This document shows positions 9,346-17,202 of a stretch of DNA of 51,486 bases, in pieces. Below the pieces are notes generated by a model, which was not told the origin of the DNA, searched no databases, and was given only the letters and a program-made list of their open reading frames with translations. The stretch's first letter is position 1. Each line of letters opens with the position of its first letter. This stretch comes from Clostridia bacterium. Its GTDB lineage: Bacteria; Bacillota; Clostridia; Christensenellales; Aristaeellaceae. The DNA lies in the NCBI GenBank assembly GCA_017512675.1, contig JAFWEY010000041.1, forward strand, positions 1 to 51,486, in the 5' to 3' direction. The translations under genes were made by a program, and so were the position numbers.

Positions 9346-10059
9346 ATGATCGGAACAATCGTAAACGCCGGCGCGATCCTGGCGGGCGGAATCTTCGGCC
9401 ATCTGTTCGGGAAACTTCTCAAGGAAAGGCATCAGCAGACTCTTACCATGGCCTGCGGCGTCGGCACACTGTTCATCGGCATTTCAGGCGCGATGAAGCA
9501 CATGCTCAGCACCGGGACTTTTTCCCAGGGCGGATCGATGCTGGTGGTGATCTGCCTTGCACTGGGCGGGCTGATCGGCGAAATCATCGATATCGAGAGC
9601 GGTTTTGAACGCTTCGGGGAATGGCTGAAGGTCAAAAGCGGAAACGCGAAGGACACCGGGTTCGTCAACGGATTCGTCACCGCGTCGCTGACCGTTTGCA
9701 TCGGTGCGATGGCGATCGTCGGCGCGGTTCAGGACGGCATTTCCGGGGACTGGTCCATCCTCGGCGCGAAATCGGTTCTGGATCTGATCATCATCATGGT
9801 CATGACCTGCTTGCTGGGAAAGGGCTGCGTGTTTTCGGCGATCCCCGTATTCCTGTGGGAGGGCGCTCTGACGCTGCTGGCCGGCGCCATCAGTCCGGCT
9901 GTCACCGAAAGGGCCATGAACTGCCTGTCTCTGGTCGGTTCAGTGCTGATCTTCTGTGTCGGAATCAATCTGGTTTGGGGAAAGAAAATTCGCGTGGCGA
10001 ACCTTCTGCCCGCCGTCGTGCTGGCGGTTCTGGCGGGTTTTCTGCCGGTGGCCTGGTAA
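9346..10059 (+). CDS. DUF554 family membrane protein
   Basis: A 237-residue protein with about six hydrophobic helices and the DUF554 pattern: an N-terminal MIGTIVNAGAILAGG, GLIGEIIDIE around residue 75, and a TASLTVCIGAMAIVGA helix near residue 110. It is an integral membrane protein, widespread in Firmicutes, with no established function; transport is a common guess. The start at 9346 follows ACGGAAGGATACATC. Its own promoter lies at 9216-9244. The next gene begins 85 bp downstream, so transcription may continue into the FGGY kinase. Confidence 0.85.
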   Translation: MIGTIVNAGAILAGGIFGHLFGKLLKERHQQTLTMACGVGTLFIGISGAMKHMLSTGTFSQGGSMLVVICLALGGLIGEIIDIESGFERFGEWLKVKSGNAKDTGFVNGFVTASLTVCIGAMAIVGAVQDGISGDWSILGAKSVLDLIIIMVMTCLLGKGCVFSAIPVFLWEGALTLLAGAISPAVTERAMNCLSLVGSVLIFCVGINLVWGKKIRVANLLPAVVLAVLAGFLPVAW

Positions 10060-10144
10060 TGTCCCCCGGATTGCCGACGGGGTCCCTGCATGGAGGCAAT
10101 GAGAATTATCGCGCGGAATAACAGCGGAAGTGGAGGCGGAACAT

Positions 10145-11602
10145 ATGCTGTTTCTGGGAATCGACATCGGCACGCAGGGTGTACGGTCCGTGGTGGTGGA
10201 TGAATCCGGTCAGGCAGTCGCCGGGCGATCGGCTGCTTTTGCGTCCCTGAATTCTTCCTGCACCCCCGGATGGTACGAGCAGCGGCCGCAGGATTGGGTT
10301 AAAGCGCTGGAGGATTCGCTTACGGGAACCATCCGGGATCTGAACAGCGCCGGATATCGGGCGGACATGATCGAAAGCCTTTCGATCGACGGCACCAGCG
10401 GAACCGTCGTGCCGCTGGATCAGGCTTTTCAGCCGCTGAGCGACGCGCTGATGTACAACGATCCGCGGGCGAAGGCGCAGGCCGTCCGCGTCGGGGAGGC
10501 GATGCGCGCCCACGAGCAGAAGATGGGCTTTCGCTTCAATGCTTCCTATTCTCTGCCGCGAATCCTGTGGATGAAGGAAGAGCGCCCGGATCTGTACGGC
10601 AAAACCAGGGTGTTCGCCCACGAGGCGGACTACATCGCCGGGCTCCTCTGCGGTGAATACACCGTGAGCGATTACTCGAACGCGCTGAAGACCGGTTATG
10701 ACCTGATTGACGGAATCTGGCCGGTTCCCGTGTCGGCGGCTCTGGGCATCGACGCGGAAAAGCTTCCGTCGATCGCCGCGCCGGGAGCGAAGCTGGCCCC
10801 CGTCTGCAGACAGGCGGCAGAACGCTTCGGGCTTTCCGAAAAAACATGGGTAACCGGCGGGTCCACCGACGGCTACGCTTCGGCGCTTGCTGCAGGCGCG
10901 GTGCGCGAAGGCGACTGGGCTTCGATCATCGGCACGACGTTCGTCCTGAAGGGCGTCACCCGGGAACTGATCATCGACCCCAACGGATCCAGCTACTCCC
11001 ACCGCCTGCCGGGCGGCGAATGGCTGCTGGGCGGCGCTTCGAATCTGGGCGGCCGCTGCCTCAACGAATGCGCGGCCGGACAGGACTTTGCCGCACTGGA
11101 CAGACAGTCCGAATCCCTGATCCCGACCGGCGTTACCTGCTATCCCCTCAGCGGCGTCGGGGAACGCTTCCCGTTTGTCGACCCGAATGCCCGGGCATTT
11201 TACAGCGGCAACATTTTCGGCGGCAGGCTGTACCCGGCGCTGATGGAAGGCGTGGCCTACGGCGAACGCTTCGCGCTGGAACGGATGCAGGCCATCGGAT
11301 GCCCGGTCGGCGACGTAATTTACGCCTCGGGAGGCGCGTGCCGCTCCGATCTCTGGCTGAAGATCCGGGCATCGGTGCTCGGGAAAGAGCTGCGGGTGCC
11401 GAGCGTGGTGGATGCGGCAATGGGATCCGCGCTGCTGGCTGCCAGCGGGTCCTTCGGCAGCCTGTCCGCTGCCGCGGATTCGATGATCAGAACCGCCAAA
11501 ACAGCGGAGCCGGACGGGAACCTGACGGCGCGGTACAACGATCTTTACGGACAGTTTGTTCAGGATATAACGCGCTGCTATCGATTGGAGGCGGAAGCTT
11601 GA
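10145..11602 (+). CDS. FGGY family carbohydrate kinase
   Basis: This 485-residue sugar kinase has the actin-like ATPase fold: phosphate-1 motif GIDIGTQGVRSVVVDESG at the N-terminus, SIDGTSGTVVPLD near residue 80, GGSTDGYASALAAGA near 240 and the adenosine-motif region YASGGACRSDLWLKI near 395. It phosphorylates a sugar or polyol with ATP in the cytoplasm; the subfamily resembles xylulokinases but the substrate cannot be read. ATG 10145 is preferred over an upstream GTG at 10130 because GGAGG (10132-10136) sits 8 nt before it. Its stop (TGA 11600-11602) overlaps the TTG start of the phosphohexomutase, so the two are coupled and probably act in one pathway. Confidence 0.85.
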   Translation: MLFLGIDIGTQGVRSVVVDESGQAVAGRSAAFASLNSSCTPGWYEQRPQDWVKALEDSLTGTIRDLNSAGYRADMIESLSIDGTSGTVVPLDQAFQPLSDALMYNDPRAKAQAVRVGEAMRAHEQKMGFRFNASYSLPRILWMKEERPDLYGKTRVFAHEADYIAGLLCGEYTVSDYSNALKTGYDLIDGIWPVPVSAALGIDAEKLPSIAAPGAKLAPVCRQAAERFGLSEKTWVTGGSTDGYASALAAGAVREGDWASIIGTTFVLKGVTRELIIDPNGSSYSHRLPGGEWLLGGASNLGGRCLNECAAGQDFAALDRQSESLIPTGVTCYPLSGVGERFPFVDPNARAFYSGNIFGGRLYPALMEGVAYGERFALERMQAIGCPVGDVIYASGGACRSDLWLKIRASVLGKELRVPSVVDAAMGSALLAASGSFGSLSAAADSMIRTAKTAEPDGNLTARYNDLYGQFVQDITRCYRLEAEA

Positions 11603-12951
11603 GCATTTTCAAAGACTGCGATATTCGCGGCATCTACGGAAAAGAGCTGAAAGAAGACGCGGTATACCGGATCGGAAGGGCACTTGCGACGATCTCGGGC
11701 AGCGGGCGTTTCTATGTGGGCGGCGACGTTCGCGTATCGACTCCGCAGCTGAAGGCGGCCCTGATCCGCGGGCTGCTCGAAAGCGGAGCCCACGTGCTCG
11801 ATATGGGAATCATCGCCACCCCGATGCTTTACTTCGCCCTGTCCCGGGGCGGCGCAGAAAACGGCGCCACCGTTACCGCGTCCCACAATCCGAAACAGTA
11901 CAACGGGGTCAAATTCATGCTGGGCGGCACACCGGTGACCGCCGGAACCATCAGCAGGGTGGAACAGGCCGTGCTGCAGGCCGATTTCTGCTCCGGCGAA
12001 GGAACGTTGGAACGGGTGGATGTAAAAACCCCATATCTCGCGTTTCTCCTCGACCGCTTCGCGGGCGTGCTCAAAGGCCTCAAAGTCGTCGTGGACGCGG
12101 GCAACGGCGCGATGAGCGAAATCGCGCCCGCGGCGTTCCGCCAGGCCGGCGCGGAGGTGGTTGAGCTGTACTGCGAAGCGGACGGCAGTTTCCCGAACCG
12201 CACGCCGAACCCTGCCGAGTACGACAAGCTGACCGCACTCAGCGAGGCAGTGCGCAGGGCCCGCGCCGATTACGGCGTGGCCTTTGACGGCGACGGCGAT
12301 CGCGCCGTTTTCGCGGATGACAACGGCGAAATCGTTATTTCGGAAAGGAGCTTCGCCCTGTTCGTCCGCTACCTTCTGAGGAACGGCGCGAGCCCGGTGG
12401 TATACGATCAGAAGTCTTCTTCGGTGGTGAAGGACGCGATTCTGTCGGCGGGCGGCGAACCGGTGATGGAGCGAAGCGGGCACATGTTCATCAAAAAGCG
12501 CTTTCTGGAGCTCGGCGCCAGGCTGGCCGGAGAGGTGAGCGGCCATTTCTTCTTCGGCGAGCTCGGATACGACGACGGCCTGTACGCGGCTCTTATGCTG
12601 GGCAAAATGCTCAGGGATTACGGCAAAAAGCTGTCAGAGCTTTTATCGGATATCGTTCCCAGGCCGATTACGCCGGATCTGCGCTTCCCGGTTCCCTACG
12701 GGGAAATGGACGGCGTGCTGGCGCGGATGCGCGGCATCGCGCTGGATGGAGAAACCGTAAGCGAAATGGACGGTGTGCGCATCGAGGGGAAGGACGGCTG
12801 GATGCTGGTGCGCAAATCGGTCACCGCGGAACAGATGACGCTCCGAATCGAAGCAAAGGACGTCTCGGAACTGGTTCAGTTCGCGAAGCGCGCCATGAAA
12901 GTTCTTCCCGCTTCAGCGGAAGAATGCCTGGCCCGCGAGCTGCCGGGATAA
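11599..12951 (+). CDS. Phosphohexomutase (phosphoglucomutase/phosphomannomutase family)
   Basis: A 450-residue alpha-D-phosphohexomutase that interconverts hexose-1- and hexose-6-phosphate. The phosphoserine loop TASHNP places the catalytic serine at residue 95. The Mg-binding loop is DGDGDR at 230-235, and the sugar-binding loop is GEVSGHFFF near residue 315. The C-terminal domain ends near LPG. The start is TTG at 11599, with GGAGGCGG just upstream and inside the kinase 3' end. The reading matches the family N-terminus (FKDCDIRGIYG). The overlap with the FGGY kinase suggests the kinase product feeds this enzyme. Whether it is a glucose or mannose enzyme cannot be decided from sequence. Confidence 0.9.
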   Translation: MSIFKDCDIRGIYGKELKEDAVYRIGRALATISGSGRFYVGGDVRVSTPQLKAALIRGLLESGAHVLDMGIIATPMLYFALSRGGAENGATVTASHNPKQYNGVKFMLGGTPVTAGTISRVEQAVLQADFCSGEGTLERVDVKTPYLAFLLDRFAGVLKGLKVVVDAGNGAMSEIAPAAFRQAGAEVVELYCEADGSFPNRTPNPAEYDKLTALSEAVRRARADYGVAFDGDGDRAVFADDNGEIVISERSFALFVRYLLRNGASPVVYDQKSSSVVKDAILSAGGEPVMERSGHMFIKKRFLELGARLAGEVSGHFFFGELGYDDGLYAALMLGKMLRDYGKKLSELLSDIVPRPITPDLRFPVPYGEMDGVLARMRGIALDGETVSEMDGVRIEGKDGWMLVRKSVTAEQMTLRIEAKDVSELVQFAKRAMKVLPASAEECLARELPG

Positions 12952-13002
12952 GGGCCGGTGAAAGAGGCGTCCGCCGGCCTGACGGCATTTCACGGGAAAA
13001 AA

Positions 13003-13034
13003 CCGGGGGCTGTCTCATATGAGACAGCCCCCGG
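13003..13034. terminator. Bidirectional hairpin terminator
   Basis: A perfect inverted repeat, CCGGGGGCTGTCTC / GAGACAGCCCCCGG with loop ATAT, lies between the phosphohexomutase (plus) and the convergent 80-residue gene (minus). It is flanked by AAAAAA on the left and TGCGTTTG on the right. Confidence 0.8.
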
Positions 13035-13054
13035 CTGCGTTTGATCCTTGTCTG

Positions 13055-13297
13055 TCAGCCTACATTCCCGCGCATCAGAAAATCGATCATGCTCACCGTA
13101 TCCTGGTCGTTCTCCGTCCTGACCTCGATGTTGCTCAGGCTCTGCTCCGGCATCGCGCTTACGATGCTCTTGAACGCGGAGCCGTTGCTGCGCCAGTCAA
13201 AGCGATGGCCGTCAGGCGTGATCACCTGGGTGTTTCCTTTCATGGAATCGAGCTTCCTGAAGAGCTCCTCGGGCTTTCCGATATTATATAGTTTCAT
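13055..13297 (-). CDS. Hypothetical 80-residue protein
   Basis: A small soluble protein beginning MKLYNIGKPEELFRKLDSMKG and ending MRGNVG. The start at 13297 follows a GGAGACTGAAT site on the minus strand; the open frame continues upstream, but there is no ribosome site there. It is charged (many K, R, D, E), with no signal peptide or membrane segment. I do not recognise a family. It stands alone, with its 3' end at the shared terminator 13003-13034. The coding assignment rests on the ribosome site, amphipathic composition and clean length. Confidence 0.6.
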   Translation of the reverse strand: MKLYNIGKPEELFRKLDSMKGNTQVITPDGHRFDWRSNGSAFKSIVSAMPEQSLSNIEVRTENDQDTVSMIDFLMRGNVG

Positions 13298-13705
13298 ATT
13301 CAGTCTCCTTTCTCTCTCCGGAACGTATTCGCTCCGGGCCGTCCCTTGGGAATCCCGTTCCCTCAGGAGCAGTTTGATTATACCACCGATCCGGATTTCC
13401 GGGGATTTTTCGCGGGGAGAACGGGTAATCATTTGGAAAACTTTGGGTTGAATCGCAGAACTAACACAATTCATTATACCGTGCGGCTCTGATTTGTGCA
13501 TATACGCTATTATAATCAACGACTGCTGTATTATTTTCACAAATCGTTAATTGCAGAATACCGCATTGACCGTTCAGAAGCTTCCCGCGGCGGTGCAAGC
13601 GTTAAGGTTTTGATTCGATTGTTAAACGGCAAAGGCGCTGCAGCGTCCCGTCCCGGTCAAAATTCCACGGTTCCAGGCAGGATTCTCCCCGATGGAAGCG
13701 AATTG
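13298..13705. other. Gene-poor intergenic region
   Basis: AT-richer sequence between the small minus-strand gene and the dispersed repeat. TATAAT-like hexamers on the minus strand at about 13375-13380 and 13475-13480 could serve the small gene, but no good -35 was found. No coding sequence is supported. Confidence 0.4.
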
Positions 13706-13870
13706 TAATACTGCTTTCCATCCAAAACATCGTTTTGGATCGAAGGACGCGTACCGCGTCCGCAAAGGCACATATCTGTGTCTTTGTCGTCTCATACGGT
13801 TTCGTACGGCCTGAAGGCCTGCGAAAATATGCCCATCAAAGATGTGCATATTCTGGAACGGAATCAGTAT
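13706..13870 (+). repeat. Dispersed structured intergenic repeat, copy 1 (full)
   Basis: This copy starts TAATACTGCTTTCCATCC and ends near AATCAGTAT, and resembles 29266-29404 over most of its length and 24853-24898 at its left end. It contains several inverted repeats: ATCCAAAAC/GTTTTGGAT (13720-13740), GACGCG/CGCGTC (13746-13760), CACA/TGTG around 13770-13780 and ATATGC/GCATAT (13827-13851). It lies just upstream of the acyl-ACP thioesterase gene. Confidence 0.75.
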
Positions 13871-13922
13871 AAGAACATATCGGCGGCAGTGCGCCGTTTA
13901 TGCACTTCAAGGAGGAATGGAC

Positions 13923-14672
13923 ATGCTGGAACCTTACCGGAAAACGATGCTGCTTCGGTCCTGCGACGCGGATTTCAACGGCCGCTGGCGGCCCGGCGCA
14001 GTCTTCACCGCGATGCAGGAGGCCGGCGAAGACCACGCTTCCCGACTGGGCTTCGGGTTTTCTGATCTGCGGGCGCAGAATCTCTGCTGGGTACTGTCGC
14101 GGGCGTCACTGGAAATGGCGCGGTACCCCGAACTCGGTGAGGAGATTCAAATCGTCACCTGGCCGGAAAAAGCCCGGCACACGGTGTTCCCCAGAATGTA
14201 TATGTTCTTTGATGCGAACGGAAATCTGTACGGGCGGGCTGCCAGCCTCTGGGTTCTGATGGATATCGAAACCAGGCAGATGGTGCATCCCGCCGCCCGC
14301 GGCCTTTCGATGCCGGAAGTGGCGGGCCTGGAAGGAGCGCTGCCGATTCCCGGCGGCCTGTGCAAAATGGACGGCGCGGAAGAAACGCGCATAACCCGGT
14401 ATCCGGTTTACACGGATCTGGATGTAAACGGCCACGTCAACAACGCCAAATACATCGACTGGCTGTCCAACGCGCTGCCGGTTCGCCGGCACCGCGAGGG
14501 CTGGTTCAGATCCATCCTGATCCACTATATGGCAGAGACCCTGCCCGATGAAGCCGTCGAACTGACGCTGTCACAAAAAGAATCCACCGTCGCGCTGAGC
14601 GGAGCGCAGAAAGGGCAGATGCACTTTGCGCTGCGGGCCGTCTGGCAGGATAACGGAAAGGCCCCGCAATAG
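13923..14672 (+). CDS. Acyl-[acyl-carrier-protein] thioesterase
   Basis: This 249-residue hotdog-fold enzyme of the FatA/FatB family (PF01643) hydrolyses acyl-ACP to free fatty acid. Two hotdog repeats are visible. The first begins LRSCDADFNGRWRPGAVFTA; the second contains the catalytic region DVNGHVNNAKYIDWL, with D167, N169, H171 and N173/N174. The ATG at 13923 follows CAAGGAGGAATGGAC. No promoter was clearly resolved between the dispersed repeat and the start. It is monocistronic, ended by the hairpin at 14751-14782. Confidence 0.9.
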   Translation: MLEPYRKTMLLRSCDADFNGRWRPGAVFTAMQEAGEDHASRLGFGFSDLRAQNLCWVLSRASLEMARYPELGEEIQIVTWPEKARHTVFPRMYMFFDANGNLYGRAASLWVLMDIETRQMVHPAARGLSMPEVAGLEGALPIPGGLCKMDGAEETRITRYPVYTDLDVNGHVNNAKYIDWLSNALPVRRHREGWFRSILIHYMAETLPDEAVELTLSQKESTVALSGAQKGQMHFALRAVWQDNGKAPQ

Positions 14673-14750
14673 AGGCGGCTCCGGCAGCGCACGCAGAAGC
14701 CGGCAGGCGCGCCGGTTCCCGCTTTTGCCCCTTTTCCCCGCAAATAACAG

Positions 14751-14782
14751 CACAGGCGCCCGGCTGAGCCGGAGCGCCTGTG
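14751..14782. terminator. Bidirectional hairpin terminator
   Basis: CACAGGCGC/GCGCCTGTG encloses CCGGC-TGA-GCCGG, giving a 14-bp stem with one bulged A. It lies between the convergent thioesterase and formate-THF ligase genes, followed by TGCTTTCTT on the plus strand. Confidence 0.7.
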
Positions 14783-14864
14783 TGCTTTCTTACGGTTCCG
14801 ACAAGGACCCGGACAACGGATCTGCCCGCCAGCGAATCGCAGGATCCGTCCGCCGCAGCGGGCC

Positions 14865-16529
14865 TCAGAACAGTCCGACGATCTTTCCGTCGCTCGTGAC
14901 GTCGATGTTCTCCGCCGCCGGCACTTTCGGAAGGCCGGGCATTGTCATGATGTCGCCGGTCAGCGCGACGATGAAGCCGGCACCGGCGCTTACCTTGAGG
15001 TTGCGCACGGTAACGGTGAAATCGTCGGGCGCGCCCAGCAGCTTCGGATCGTCGGAAAAACTGTATTGCGTTTTGGCAATGCATACCGGCAGATTCCCGT
15101 AGCCCTGGTTGGTGAGTTCCCTGGCCTGCTTTGCCGCCTGCGGGGTCAGCAGCACGTCCGATCCGCGATAGACCCGGGTGACGATCGCGCGCAGCTTGTC
15201 TTCGATCGGCAGTTCCGTATCGTAGGCAAAGCGGAAATCGGCGGGCTCGTCCATCGCCGCGACGACGCTGCGCGCCAATTCCTCGCCGCCCTGGCCGCCC
15301 TTTGCCCAGACTTCGCTGAGCGCGCATCTGGCGCCGGCTTCCCTGCAGGCGCTGATCACCAGTTCGAGCTCCGCTTCCGTATCCTGCGGGAAGCGGTTTA
15401 CCGCCACGCATACCGGAAGGCCGAACACGTTTTTCATGTTGTCGATATGCCTGAGCAGATTGGGAAGCCCCTTGCGAAGCGCTTCCATGTTTTCCTCTTT
15501 CAGGGTTTCCTTAGAGGCGCCGCCGTGCAGCTTCAGCGCGCGGACGGTGCCGACCACGACCACCGCGTCCGGGCGCATGCCGCTGTACCGGCATTTGATG
15601 TCCAGGAACTTCTCGGCGCCGAGATCTCCGCCGAAGCCTGCTTCGGTGACGACATAATCGCCGCATTTGCGCGCCAGGCGCGTCGCCATCACCGAATTGC
15701 AGCCGTGGGCAATGTTGGCGAACGGGCCGCCGTGGACAAATGCGGGCGTTCCTTCCAGCGTCTGAACGAGATTGGGTTTGATTGCGTCCTTCAAAAGCGC
15801 GGTCATCGCGCCCGCGGCTTTCAGATCCCCGGCCGTTACCGGCTCCCCTGTCCAGGTATAAGCGACCACCATGCGGGAAAGGCGCGCTTTCAGATCCATC
15901 AGGTCGTTGGCCAGACAGAATACCGCCATCACTTCGCTCGCGACCGTAATATCGAAGCCGTCCTCCCGCGGGGTGCCGTTTGGCTTTCCGCCCAGCCCGT
16001 CCACAATGCTGCGCAGCTGCCGGTCGTTCATATCGACCGCGCGCCTCCAGATAACGCGGCGGGGGTCAATTCCCAGGCGGTTGCCCTGCTGAATATGATT
16101 GTCCAGCATCGCCGCCAGCAGGTTGTTCGCGGCGCCGATCGCGTGAAAGTCGCCGGTGAAATGGAGATTGATGTCCTCCATCGGAATCACCTGCGCGTAT
16201 CCCCCGCCGGCGGCGCCGCCCTTGATGCCGAATACCGGGCCCAGAGAGGGCTCCCGCAAAGCGAGCACGGCCTTCCTGCCGATGCGGTTCAGCGCGTCGG
16301 CCAGGCCGATGGACGTGGTGGTTTTCCCTTCGCCCGCGCTGGTCGGCGTCATCGCGGTAACCAGGATCATCTTTCCGTCGGGCTTGTCTGCCAGAATCGC
16401 CGCCGGATCGATTTTCATTTTGTTTCGCCCGATCGGTTCCGTCAGTTCAAGCGGAATCCCGGCGCGTTTCGCGATTTCCTCCATCGGCAGCGGCCTTGCC
16501 GCCTGGGCGATCTCAATGTCTGTCAGCAT
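14865..16529 (-). CDS. fhs: Formate--tetrahydrofolate ligase
   Basis: A 554-residue enzyme, the normal family length, that makes 10-formyl-THF from formate, THF and ATP. It supports the Wood-Ljungdahl pathway, purine synthesis or serine/glycine metabolism. The P-loop [20 protein letters not shown] lies near residue 60. Family blocks [39 protein letters not shown] and ATGIMTMPG-like [13 protein letters not shown] near the C-terminus are all present. ATG 16529 is chosen because GGAGGAGGG lies about 10 nt upstream and [11 protein letters not shown] is the usual N-terminus. It is a single gene. No other C1 genes are in the window, so an acetogenic role cannot be claimed. Confidence 0.96.
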   Translation of the reverse strand: MLTDIEIAQAARPLPMEEIAKRAGIPLELTEPIGRNKMKIDPAAILADKPDGKMILVTAMTPTSAGEGKTTTSIGLADALNRIGRKAVLALREPSLGPVFGIKGGAAGGGYAQVIPMEDINLHFTGDFHAIGAANNLLAAMLDNHIQQGNRLGIDPRRVIWRRAVDMNDRQLRSIVDGLGGKPNGTPREDGFDITVASEVMAVFCLANDLMDLKARLSRMVVAYTWTGEPVTAGDLKAAGAMTALLKDAIKPNLVQTLEGTPAFVHGGPFANIAHGCNSVMATRLARKCGDYVVTEAGFGGDLGAEKFLDIKCRYSGMRPDAVVVVGTVRALKLHGGASKETLKEENMEALRKGLPNLLRHIDNMKNVFGLPVCVAVNRFPQDTEAELELVISACREAGARCALSEVWAKGGQGGEELARSVVAAMDEPADFRFAYDTELPIEDKLRAIVTRVYRGSDVLLTPQAAKQARELTNQGYGNLPVCIAKTQYSFSDDPKLLGAPDDFTVTVRNLKVSAGAGFIVALTGDIMTMPGLPKVPAAENIDVTSDGKIVGLF

Positions 16530-17048
16530 GGTGTGTGTGCCCTCCTCCCGGGTCGCTGTGAACGGCACCGCTGGTGACTCGATCCGGCATCGAGCGGTTA
16601 CGGCGTCATGCGCGGCCGACGCTTCCGAGGGGTATTTGGCTGCAAACCGGTCGGATGCGGGCGCCGCAGCAGGCTTTGCCGGACTGTGCGGTGCTGCTTT
16701 TGCTGCATTTCCATCATATCATAGAAATGTCAGGCAAAGAGGCGATTTTTGTAAAACAGAAGAACAGTTTCTGTGCGGTTTGAATTGCCGTGCTTACCGT
16801 ATGTATATCCGCCGTGCAGGACCGGAAGCGCGGCAGAAAGGCGTTCCCCACGCAGATCGCTGAAGGCGCGAAGTCCGCCGGCCCCGCAAATGCGCTCGCG
16901 CTCCGGCCGCGGGTGCGCCGGAAGATCATCCGTTAATTCCCGACATCGTCAGCAGTTTAACAAATCCGCTCCAAAAACCATGAATATCGTTCGTCCTTTT
17001 ATGCGATTCGACTGAGTATTAAATCATCGAATCCGTTCGGCATATCGA
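16530..17048. other. Intergenic region between fhs and the aldehyde dehydrogenase operon
   Basis: About 520 bp with no supported gene. The left part (16690-16740) is AT-richer and may carry the fhs promoter (TATGAT on the minus strand near 16715), without a convincing -35. No known riboswitch consensus was recognised. Confidence 0.4.
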
Positions 17049-17077
17049 TTGACAAACGGGGTTAACCGCTATATAAT
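17049..17077 (+). promoter_or_regulatory. Consensus sigma-A promoter of the aldehyde dehydrogenase/TRAP operon
   Basis: TTGACA (17049-17054), exactly 17 bp and TATAAT (17072-17077): a perfect match to the consensus. Transcription is expected to start near 17084, leaving a leader of roughly 120 nt. Such a strong core promoter usually implies tight repression, which is inference. Confidence 0.85.
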
Positions 17078-17202
17078 GAAACTGATGATCATATAAGGGA
17101 CGTGTCGGCGGGCGGATGCGCTTCCGCCGCGTCAGGCGGGTCCCGGGCGGGGCCACAACACAGGGAAAGGAGTAGGCGCACGGGGTGCGCCGTACAGCAA
17201 AG

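Noticed and set aside
13622..13849. 75-codon minus-strand frame over repeat copy 1, similar to frames over copy 3
   Set aside because: The similarity is explained by the dispersed DNA repeat; frames differ between copies (indels not multiples of three) and there is no ribosome site.
15066..16577. 503-codon frame on the plus strand
   Set aside because: It is fully antisense to formate-tetrahydrofolate ligase, with no family match.
16530..16800. Tetrahydrofolate riboswitch before fhs
   Set aside because: I could not recognise the conserved core on the minus strand.
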